DNA of 33,165 nt, taken from positions 1 to 33,165 of the forward strand of contig RPRI01000046.1 of the NCBI GenBank assembly GCA_003818505.1, given 5' to 3'. The DNA comes from Desulfobacteraceae bacterium. Lineage in GTDB: Bacteria > Desulfobacterota > Desulfobacteria > Desulfobacterales > RPRI01. The first letter of the stretch is position 1; each line of letters begins with the position of its first letter. The translations under genes and the position numbers were made by a program. The notes beneath the pieces were generated by a model. That model saw nothing but the letters and a program-made list of their open reading frames with translations, was not told the origin of the DNA and did not search any database. Below are positions 16,316 through 23,015 of the stretch, piece after piece.

Positions 16316-16456
16316 GACAGGATTTACAGGATTAACATGATAATAAGGCCGCTTCGCGGATAGAGACAAGCGCAGCCGGTCACTTTGTGAGTTGTGTCTG
16401 CATCGAATTGACCTTTTCGCCGCAGGCTAAATCCTGTACATCCTGTTAATCCTGTC
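16316..16456. repeat. Palindromic intergenic repeat, copy 2
   Basis: 141 bp from GACAGGATTTACAGGATTAA to TACATCCTGTTAATCCTGTC. The complemented right arm, GACAGGATTAACAGGATGTA, matches the left arm closely. It shares TTTTCGCCGCAGGC and the right arm with copy 1 at 14173-14310. Together the two copies bracket the chaperone and MetF-paralogue genes. Confidence 0.8.
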
Positions 16457-16479
16457 TAAAATGTTTTATAATTATTAGA

Positions 16480-16517
16480 GCCGTACTGTTGTAAATTACA
16501 GCAGTACGGCTTTTTTT
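16480..16517 (+). terminator. Rho-independent terminator after the MetF paralogue
   Basis: GCCGTACTG (16480-16488) pairs with CAGTACGGC (16502-16510), and the inner TGTAA/TTACA extends the stem. Seven T residues follow. It ends the MetF-paralogue transcript and insulates it from the sigma-54 promoter downstream. Confidence 0.85.
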
Positions 16518-16572
16518 ATGTTGCAAAACACATCAGTTTTATAACTATCTTAAAAATGGCCAATATATCTCA

Positions 16573-16586
16573 TATCAGGCCTGATA
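16573..16586. promoter_or_regulatory. Candidate activator site upstream of the sigma-54 promoter
   Basis: TATCAGGCCTGATA is a perfect 14-base palindrome about 140 bases before the -24 box, the usual range for an NtrC-family enhancer. The activator gene at 19686-21035 is the obvious candidate. Binding is inferred only. A second dyad, ATACC-N6-GGTAT, lies at 16708-16723 right beside the promoter. Confidence 0.4.
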
Positions 16587-16725
16587 AATACCTTTAGAAA
16601 ATTCCGATGTTGTAAAATCCATCAAAGAAGAGAACCCGGCTTCTATATTCTGTAATACCGATAGACATTAAATTATTATAATATAAACAATTGGATAAGA
16701 TAATTTCATACCGGAGCAGGTATAT

Positions 16726-16741
16726 TGGCATGTCATTTGCT
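16726..16741 (+). promoter_or_regulatory. Sigma-54 (-24/-12) promoter
   Basis: TGGCATGTCATTTGCT matches the RpoN consensus TGGCACG-N4-TTGCW at all but one position, with the correct GG to GC spacing. It is about 90 bases before the first GcvH-like gene (ATG 16830) and two genes away from a sigma-54-dependent response regulator. Confidence 0.8.
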
Positions 16742-16829
16742 TTTCTATCCTGTACAGGAAATAAACAAAAGAGGATAGGTTAAGATTCATATAAAGCATA
16801 AGATAATGAGAATTGAAAGGAGTAACAAA

Positions 16830-17825
16830 ATGGCAAATCATAATCAGGAAGAGCGGAGAAGCAGGTTTGGGTATGGATCAACCTACAGGAAAGGAGATGC
16901 AAAAGAAGAGGGCCGAAGTGAGATTAAAACTGTTCTGGGCGGGCAGGTATGGATGGTGAAACCCGATAAGAGTGCCTGTGCTTCCAATCCCTGTATATGG
17001 ATGCAGGCCGGCCTTGTCGGTTTTAAGGATTGTAATAACTTTTATGATTGCACCACCTGCAGGTTTGATCTGGGCATGAGCAAAAAGGTTGAAAAAGGAA
17101 ATCAGATAAGCTGGCAGGATGCCATGAGAAAGAGACAGGATATGAACAGAATCTGTCGGCACAGTCTTACGGGACGTATTGAAAAAAGATCATGCGCATA
17201 TGATTATCAATGCTCGAAGTGTGATTTCGACCAGTTTTTTGAAGATGTCTGGACGACAAAAAACAAGACTGTTCCGGATGAGGTTCAGCATGTCAAAGGT
17301 TTTGATGTCCCTGTCGGGTACTATTTTCATGACGGCCATACCTGGGCGAGAATAGAAAGCGGTGGCTATATCAGAATCGGGCTTGATGATTTTTCCCTCA
17401 AACTTTTAGGGAAAGCCGATGCCCTTGATCTTCCGCTCATGGGTAAGGAGCTTGACCAGGGGATTTCCGGCTGGGGGTTAAAGCGCAGAGAGAACATGGC
17501 TGATGTACTTTCTCCGGTTAATGGGGTTATTGTAGAGGTCAATTCGCAGGTAAGGGGAAAGCCGGAGCTTGCCAACCTGGAACCTTACGGGGACGGATGG
17601 CTGTTTATGGTGCGTTCACCCGATATAAAGGAAACGGTAAAGAAACTGATGGATGATAGTGCAAGTCCTGGCTGGATGAGCGATGAAGTTGTCAAACTGG
17701 AGAAGATGGTCGAAGAGGTTGCAGGCCCCCTTGCGGCGGATGGCGGATATTTCAATGAGGATATTTACGGAAACCTCCCCGGTCTTGACTGGAAAAATCT
17801 TGTAAGGACATTTCTTAAAACATAG
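16830..17825 (+). CDS. GcvH-like protein with tandem Cys4 modules (copy 1)
   Basis: A 331-residue cytoplasmic protein. Start 16830 is set by GAAAGGAG at 16815-16822; an in-frame ATG at 16806 lies before that site. Residues 55-80 and 109-134 each hold C-x12-C-x5-C-x2-C-x-F-D (Cys 55/68/74/77 and 109/122/128/131), an internal duplication likely to bind metal or an Fe-S cluster. A glycine-cleavage-H-like fold follows from about 148: GYYFHDGHTWARIE, then RIGLDDFSLKLLG and VLSPVNGVIVEVN. In true H proteins a lysine in ESVKA carries lipoate. The aligned stretch here is KRRENMADVLSPV, with Glu in that place, so lipoylation is unlikely. It is driven by a sigma-54 promoter and followed by a paralogue. 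No glycine-cleavage genes are nearby; function unknown. Confidence 0.75.
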   Translation: MANHNQEERRSRFGYGSTYRKGDAKEEGRSEIKTVLGGQVWMVKPDKSACASNPCIWMQAGLVGFKDCNNFYDCTTCRFDLGMSKKVEKGNQISWQDAMRKRQDMNRICRHSLTGRIEKRSCAYDYQCSKCDFDQFFEDVWTTKNKTVPDEVQHVKGFDVPVGYYFHDGHTWARIESGGYIRIGLDDFSLKLLGKADALDLPLMGKELDQGISGWGLKRRENMADVLSPVNGVIVEVNSQVRGKPELANLEPYGDGWLFMVRSPDIKETVKKLMDDSASPGWMSDEVVKLEKMVEEVAGPLAADGGYFNEDIYGNLPGLDWKNLVRTFLKT

Positions 17826-17840
17826 GGAAAAGAAGGATAC

Positions 17841-17880
17841 AAGAATTCAAGGATTCGAGAGGTCGAGGGTCCAAGTGAAA
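17841..17880. repeat. GATTCAAGG-type simple repeat
   Basis: AAGAATTCAAGGATTCGAGA followed by GGTCGAGGGTCCAAGTGAAA. A related stretch lies at 27891-27930 (GGTTCGAGGATTCAAGGGTT, then CAAGTATTCGAGTGAAAGG) and a short complement near 31661. Degenerate intergenic repeat; role unknown. Confidence 0.4.
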
Positions 17881-18014
17881 GAATCAAAGGCACCAGAAGC
17901 ATAAAAGGCACAAAGCGGATAAGAAGTTGCAAGATACACAAGGAAGCGTCGTAACTCGATGTTCGAAATTCGATGTACGATCAACGAAGTACGATATTCG
18001 GATTGAGGTGAAAA

Positions 18015-18950
18015 ATGGAATTAGTCGGATTAAATACTGATATAAAAACAGGCCGCAGCCCCTGTCTCTGGATGCAGGCAGGGGTTGTCCGTTCAAAATA
18101 TTGCAGTAGTTTCTACGACTGCACATCATGCCGCTTTGACAGGGCCATGATGCGTGCGGTCGACGAAAACAAAACTGCTTCCGGAAACGGCATCTTATGC
18201 GGAAAAAGGCGCAAATATATTGCCCACTGGATTGATAAGCTTAAAGAGATACCTTCATCAAAAAGGCCATGCATCCATCATATGAAAGGCCGCATTGCTT
18301 TTAAAAATTGCAGCAATGATTACAGGTGTGCCAACTGCGAGTTTGACCAGTATTTTTATGATCAGTATTCCGTTCATGCCCTGGTAAACCCAGTGGATCT
18401 TCTTACTGTCGACGGATTCAAGATTCCGCAGGGCTATTATATTCATAGGGGACATGCCTGGATAAAGATTGAAGAAGGATCGTCGGTAAGACTCGGGCTC
18501 GATGATTTTGCTTTGCGGCTGCTCGGCCCCCTTGACAGTGTTGAAGCACCGCTTACCGGAAAACGGATGAATCAAAGCGATTCCCGGATATTTATCAGGC
18601 GCGGCGGGAAAAGGGCGAATATTCTTTCGCCTGTGAGCGGAGTTGTAACGGATGTGAATACTCGTCTCAGAGAAGAAGGAAGTCTTGCAAACAAAAATCC
18701 ATATACCGACGGCTGGTTTGTAAGGCTCCATTCCGAAAACCTGAGAAATGAGCTTAAAGATCTTTATATAGGTTCCGAAACAAGAGATTTCATTGAAAAA
18801 GAGGTCAGGCTTCTTTATAAAGTTATTGAGGAATCGGGAGGACTAATAAACACCGATGGCGGCTATCTTGGCGACGATATTTACGGAAAAATGCCACTGA
18901 TAGGCTGGGAAATGTTAACAGGGCTTTTCCTCAGAACCGTGTTTTTTTAA
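18015..18950 (+). CDS. GcvH-like protein with tandem Cys4 modules (copy 2)
   Basis: A 311-residue paralogue of the preceding gene, 189 bases downstream, with GAGGTG just before ATG 18015. The two Cys modules have exactly the same spacing: Cys 17/30/36/39 and 86/99/105/108, each C-x12-C-x5-C-x2-C-x-F-D. The GcvH-like part has GYYIHRGHAWIKIEEGSSVR, LGLDDFALRLLGPLDSVEAP and ILSPVSGVVTDVN. The stretch aligned to the lipoyl site is RRGGKRANILSPV, with Gly at the lysine position, so it too is probably not lipoylated. It may be read from the sigma-54 promoter through copy 1, as no separate promoter is evident. Its 3' end overlaps the convergent archaemetzincin by 36 bases. Function unknown. Confidence 0.75.
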   Translation: MELVGLNTDIKTGRSPCLWMQAGVVRSKYCSSFYDCTSCRFDRAMMRAVDENKTASGNGILCGKRRKYIAHWIDKLKEIPSSKRPCIHHMKGRIAFKNCSNDYRCANCEFDQYFYDQYSVHALVNPVDLLTVDGFKIPQGYYIHRGHAWIKIEEGSSVRLGLDDFALRLLGPLDSVEAPLTGKRMNQSDSRIFIRRGGKRANILSPVSGVVTDVNTRLREEGSLANKNPYTDGWFVRLHSENLRNELKDLYIGSETRDFIEKEVRLLYKVIEESGGLINTDGGYLGDDIYGKMPLIGWEMLTGLFLRTVFF

Positions 18951-19496
18951 CCGTTTAATCTCATCTTCCAGAAGAATTTTACAATATCTGCAAAGCTGAT
19001 CCGACTTTCTGTCAACATCAAGTTCGGTGCGGCAGTAATGCATTATGCATGATTGCTCCCTGCAGTGACGCAGGTTGAAAGTATGCCCGAGTTCGTGTAT
19101 TGCTTCCTTTACTATTCTTTGAATATGAGAGCCGTTAATGCGAGCCGGCAGGAATGAGCTTTTCAGCCTGCATGTTGAAACAATGCAGGTTCTTCCTCCA
19201 AGCTGTGCTTCTCCGTATACATGAGTCAAAACAGGAATAAAAAGATCCACCTCTATGATCGCAAGAACTTTGATTGCAAATGGAGGGGCGAAGCTCTCAA
19301 GCTTTTCCAGAATCGGTGTCGAATGGTACTGGTTCCGCAGAGAATCAAAAGCAAATCCTGCGTTTTCGAGCAGAGGCAGAATAGTTGCCGGGAAGCCGTA
19401 AATGCTTCTTATTCCGTTTTTGACGGATTCGGTTATTTCAGCATCAAAATCGCCGATAGGAGAGATGACTATGGTATTTTCGGGTTTTATATCCAA
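18915..19496 (-). CDS. amzA: Archaemetzincin-family zinc metallopeptidase
   Basis: A 193-residue protein with the archaemetzincin signature near its C-terminus: H134-E-x2-H138...H144-C145, then C150-x-M152 and C169-x2-C172. The His residues bind catalytic zinc; the four Cys bind a second, structural zinc. One feature is unusual: the glycine of HExxHxxGxxH is Asn141 (HELGHTFNLRHC). The rest, including GEAQLGGRTCIVSTCRL and the helix before the motif, is typical. The start is uncertain: TTG 19496 opens MDIKPENTIVISPIGDF without a good ribosome site. It is convergent with, and overlaps, the second GcvH-like gene. Cytoplasmic; physiological substrates of the family are unknown. Confidence 0.85.
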   Translation of the reverse strand: MDIKPENTIVISPIGDFDAEITESVKNGIRSIYGFPATILPLLENAGFAFDSLRNQYHSTPILEKLESFAPPFAIKVLAIIEVDLFIPVLTHVYGEAQLGGRTCIVSTCRLKSSFLPARINGSHIQRIVKEAIHELGHTFNLRHCREQSCIMHYCRTELDVDRKSDQLCRYCKILLEDEIKRLKKHGSEEKPC

Positions 19497-19685
19497 GCTT
19501 ATAGTGTAATCAGAGTTTTTCTGTTTTGACGGCTTTGTAATAATTCATTCTGCTTAAGTTGCGCTTCATCTTTCGTCATTGCAGCATTCCAAAAAGTACT
19601 CTTCATGCCTCAGGATTCGCGTGTCTTGCATATTTGGACTTCCAATAACTTACTCGGAAACGGGTTGCCGGAAAGCTGCATAAAC

Positions 19686-21035
19686 TTAGCTTTTTACGAG
19701 TTTTTCTATTCCGTAACGCTTGATTTTGCCGTATAACGTGGACCGGTCGATTCCGAGCTCTTTGGCGGCTTTTGATATGTTCCATCCGTTTCCATTAAGC
19801 ACCCTGTTAATGTGCGCCTTTTCTACCCCCTCAAGAGTTTTGTCCGGTGAAATGCAGATTTCACCAGGTGGGAAAATGGGCAGATCCCCCGGTGAAATCT
19901 TTCTTTTTTTGGTTATAACCACTGATCTTTCTATGGCGTTTTCAAGTTCTCTGACATTACCGGGCCATTCATAAAGCATCATTTCATCCATTGCCTCACG
20001 GCTTATCCCGTCTATCTGTCTGTTTGTTTCCTGTGAAAAACGATGGAGAAAATGTTCGGCAAGGAGAGGAATATCCTCCTTTCTTTCGCTTACGGAGGGC
20101 ATTTTAAATGAAATGACATTCAGCCGGTAATAAAGGTCTTCCCTGAACAGCCCCGCTTTTATAGCTTCCTGAAGATTTCTGTTTGTGGCGGCTATTACCC
20201 TGAAGTCGGCTTCCATGGGCTGGGTTCCTCCAACCCTGTAAAATATCCGGTCTTCAAGAACCCGTAAGAGATCGATCTGCATCCTCATGCTGATTTCGCC
20301 GATTTCATCCAGAAAGAGTGTTCCTCCATGAGCCATTTCAAGCCGCCCCTTTTTGGTCGATTTGGCATCGGTGAATGCCCCTTTCTGATATCCGAAAAGT
20401 TCGCTTTCCATAAGGTGCTCAGGTATTGCGCCGCAGTTAACAATAACAAACGGGCCGTGGCATCTGGGACTGTGTGAATGGATTGCTTTAGCGGCAAGAC
20501 CTTTTCCGGTGCCGGTTTCACCTGTGATAAGGATGGTTGAATTTGTTGGAGAAACATTCCGGATCAGTTCAAATATTTCCTGCATAACCCGCGATTGTCC
20601 GATCAGGCTTTCAAATCTTGTTCTTTCCTTGTATTGTTCTTTCAGGTAAAGATTTTCCCTTGCCTGAGCCTGATTTTGCAGGATTTTATCAATAAGAACA
20701 CCAAGTTCATGGGGATCAAACGGCTTTAAAAGGTAATCATAAGCCCCGTTTTTGATGGCTTCGATTGCGGTTTGTATGGAGCCGTAAGCCGTTATCATAA
20801 CTATTGCAACATCGGGATCATTTTCCCTGACAACTTTTAAGACTTCAAGGCCGCTTATACCTTCCATCTTGATATCGACCAGAAGTATATCGAATCGTGT
20901 CTCTTTGATAATATCGAGGGCGTTTTCACCGCTTGATGCAGTCCGGACTTCGTGCCCATCCCGCTGCAGCCAGCCGGATAGCGATTCTCTCATGATCAGT
21001 TCATCGTCGACAACAAGGATTCTTGCTCTGTTCAT
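19686..21035 (-). CDS. NtrC-family sigma-54-dependent response regulator
   Basis: 449 residues in the canonical order. The receiver (1-120) has Asp10/11 and phospho-acceptor Asp54 in LLVDIKMEG. The AAA+ domain has Walker A GETGTGKG (172-179), the sigma-54 contact loop GAFTDA (219-224) and the arginine-rich REDLYYRLNVI. The C-terminal Fis-type helix-turn-helix reads WNISKAAKELGIDRSTLYGK. It would activate RpoN promoters from an upstream site after phosphorylation. AGAGG precedes ATG 21035. It lies 47 bases after the histidine kinase on the same strand, so the two form an operon. A consensus sigma-54 promoter at 16726 makes the GcvH-like genes its most likely local target. Confidence 0.93.
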   Translation of the reverse strand: MNRARILVVDDELIMRESLSGWLQRDGHEVRTASSGENALDIIKETRFDILLVDIKMEGISGLEVLKVVRENDPDVAIVMITAYGSIQTAIEAIKNGAYDYLLKPFDPHELGVLIDKILQNQAQARENLYLKEQYKERTRFESLIGQSRVMQEIFELIRNVSPTNSTILITGETGTGKGLAAKAIHSHSPRCHGPFVIVNCGAIPEHLMESELFGYQKGAFTDAKSTKKGRLEMAHGGTLFLDEIGEISMRMQIDLLRVLEDRIFYRVGGTQPMEADFRVIAATNRNLQEAIKAGLFREDLYYRLNVISFKMPSVSERKEDIPLLAEHFLHRFSQETNRQIDGISREAMDEMMLYEWPGNVRELENAIERSVVITKKRKISPGDLPIFPPGEICISPDKTLEGVEKAHINRVLNGNGWNISKAAKELGIDRSTLYGKIKRYGIEKLVKS

Positions 21036-21082
21036 AAATAAACCTCTGTAGATTAGGAAGGTTTAAGACTAATTACGATTCA

Positions 21083-22615
21083 TCAGTGTCTTAATGGAAG
21101 GTCAATTTTGAAACTGGTTCCTTTCCCGATTTTTGAGTCAACATGTATGGCCCCGCCGTGATCCTGCACAATTCCGTATGCAAGAGAAAGACCGAGCCCA
21201 ACCCCTTTTCCCTGTTTTTTAGTTGTGAAAAAAGGCTCGAAAATCCTGGTGAGGTTTTCCTGCGGTATTCCTATGCCGGTATCTTTAAATGTTGCTGCAA
21301 TTCTCTTTTTCCTGGAAAAATATTTTGTTTCGATCGTCAGAATACCCCTCCCTTTTGATTCAACCGACTCAACTGCATTTGATACCAGATTCATGATAAC
21401 CTGCTGAAGCTGATCTTCCGAACCGACTATTTCGGGCATATTTTTATCGGGTCGGTACTGGACTTTGACATTGTTGATCTTTAGAAGGTTTGAATTTAAA
21501 AAAAGATTATTCTCAATAAGATTGTTCAGGTTTAACGGCCTAAGCTCCATCTTGTTTTGTCTGGAAAATGCAAGGAGATAGGATACAATGCGGCTGGTTC
21601 GCCTGGTTTCATTCTCCATAAGATCAAGATAGCGTGAAAATTCTTTCAGATCTTTCATGCCTACAGGATTCTCTCTTATTATGCGCTTGATGAGAAGAAT
21701 TAGGTTCAAAATACCTGCGATCGGATTGTTTATTTCATGCACCACAGATGCTGAAAGCTTGCCGAGGGAAGCCATTTTGTCTTTGTGTATAAGTTTTTCA
21801 TGGGTCTCCTTGAGCTGGCTTGTACGTTCCTCAACCATCTGCTCAAGGCGTCTTGTTATCTCCTCCTCTTCTTCCATTCGTGCTGTTATGTCTCGGCTGA
21901 TATGGATAAATTTCGCTATTTTCCCGTCCTTTTCCCAGACAGGATATATATGAACTTCTATATGGTGTACTTTCCCCCTACGACCGATCTGGGTCCTTAC
22001 CTGGCGGGTCGGCCCCTTATTTCTCACGACTTCGTTGAGAGGGCATGCCTGGTCAATGTTTGTGCAGTTGATTGAATCTCTTTGAAGAACTTCGTAACAT
22101 TTTCGGCCTATGACCTTATCCCTTGAAAGCTCAAGATTGCTCAGAAAAGATTCGTTGGCGTCTTCTATTGTCATATCAGGTGTAATAACGGATATAAAAT
22201 CCTGTATTCCGTTTAATATGGTCTCCATTGCCTTATTCTGTTCTCGCAGCTTGCGCTCTTCCTGGCCTATTGCCTTCCAGAAAATCTCAAAAACATGATA
22301 TGAAAGTATGCGAATTCGAGTCGGTCTTGTCGCCAGAATATCTTCTAAAATAAACTGTTCGGGCCTTAAAATTATTATAAGGTGAATGCTGTATCTGGGG
22401 TCATAAAGATCATGGTAATCTTCGACTGTAATAAGCCCTCTTTTTTTCGCAAGGGACATTCCGGGGGTGTCATCATCAGGATCCGCGACTGCTATAATAG
22501 GGGTAAAGACATCCTCTTGTTTTAAATCGAAGGTGGTTTTTTCAAGAAGTTCTTTGCACAGATTACCGCCACCTACTAGCGCTATATTGATAATGGAAAA
22601 AATTTTATCTGTCAT
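21083..22615 (-). CDS. Histidine kinase with Rossmann-like N-terminus and PAS domain
   Basis: 510 residues with no membrane segment, so it is cytoplasmic. Residues 7-115 look like a dinucleotide-binding fold: IINIALVGGGNLCKELLE (Gly15-17), then PIIAVADPDDDTPG and the strand HLIIILRP. A PAS domain (about 130-245) contains Cys173, Cys184 and Cys191 in a cysteine pattern often seen in anaerobe PAS sensors. A coiled coil (250-280) leads to the HisKA H-box with His293 (ASVVHEINNPIAG). The ATPase part has GSEDQLQQVIMNLVSNAVES, DTGIGIP and GVGLGLSLAYGIV. It is the partner of the NtrC-type regulator downstream. Sensing of NAD(P)(H) or redox state is an inference from the N-terminal fold. Confidence 0.88.
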   Translation of the reverse strand: MTDKIFSIINIALVGGGNLCKELLEKTTFDLKQEDVFTPIIAVADPDDDTPGMSLAKKRGLITVEDYHDLYDPRYSIHLIIILRPEQFILEDILATRPTRIRILSYHVFEIFWKAIGQEERKLREQNKAMETILNGIQDFISVITPDMTIEDANESFLSNLELSRDKVIGRKCYEVLQRDSINCTNIDQACPLNEVVRNKGPTRQVRTQIGRRGKVHHIEVHIYPVWEKDGKIAKFIHISRDITARMEEEEEITRRLEQMVEERTSQLKETHEKLIHKDKMASLGKLSASVVHEINNPIAGILNLILLIKRIIRENPVGMKDLKEFSRYLDLMENETRRTSRIVSYLLAFSRQNKMELRPLNLNNLIENNLFLNSNLLKINNVKVQYRPDKNMPEIVGSEDQLQQVIMNLVSNAVESVESKGRGILTIETKYFSRKKRIAATFKDTGIGIPQENLTRIFEPFFTTKKQGKGVGLGLSLAYGIVQDHGGAIHVDSKIGKGTSFKIDLPLRH

Positions 22616-22760
22616 TGGAACGAGTTCCCGGCTGACAAACAGTTTAAAAGATTCGAATATCTAAACAGTGAATAGTCGATAGTGAATAGGAAAAAAGAGT
22701 CCAACTTCTTTCTTAACCCCGGTAAACGGGACGTTTTTCAGTTCTCCGTTGAGGGGTATG

Positions 22761-22817
22761 AGTAAGTTTGCGAAATTATTTCCTGCCGGATAACGCAAAA
22801 ATAATTTCTAACTTACT
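22761..22817. repeat. Long inverted repeat between kinase and hdrA
   Basis: AGTAAGTT plus GAAATTATTT on the left (22761-22768, 22772-22781) are mirrored by AAATAATTTC plus AACTTACT on the right (22799-22808, 22810-22817). The loop between is about 17 bases. It lies in the 400-base divergent region, about 70 bases before the hdrA promoter. No T-run follows, so it is not an ordinary terminator. Confidence 0.65.
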
Positions 22818-22886
22818 AATCAAATATCACGATTAAATACCTGATTCAAGTCTAAATAATTTCCAATTTATCAGCGGTTATTTTTC

Positions 22887-22915
22887 TTGACTGGAGGCAG
22901 GCTATCTATTATATC
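22887..22915 (+). promoter_or_regulatory. Sigma-70 promoter of the hdrA-mvhD-metVF cluster
   Basis: TTGACT at 22887-22892 and TATATC at 22910-22915 are spaced 17 bases apart, leaving a leader of about 95 bases before ATG 23016. No sigma-54 box was found here. Confidence 0.55.
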
Positions 22916-23015
22916 TTGATAATGAAATAAATGTTATTCATTAAATGTATTTTATACGAAATATAAATATAAAATTGAAACTGCTGGCAACTCACAAAGA
23001 AATAAGGAGCATCGC

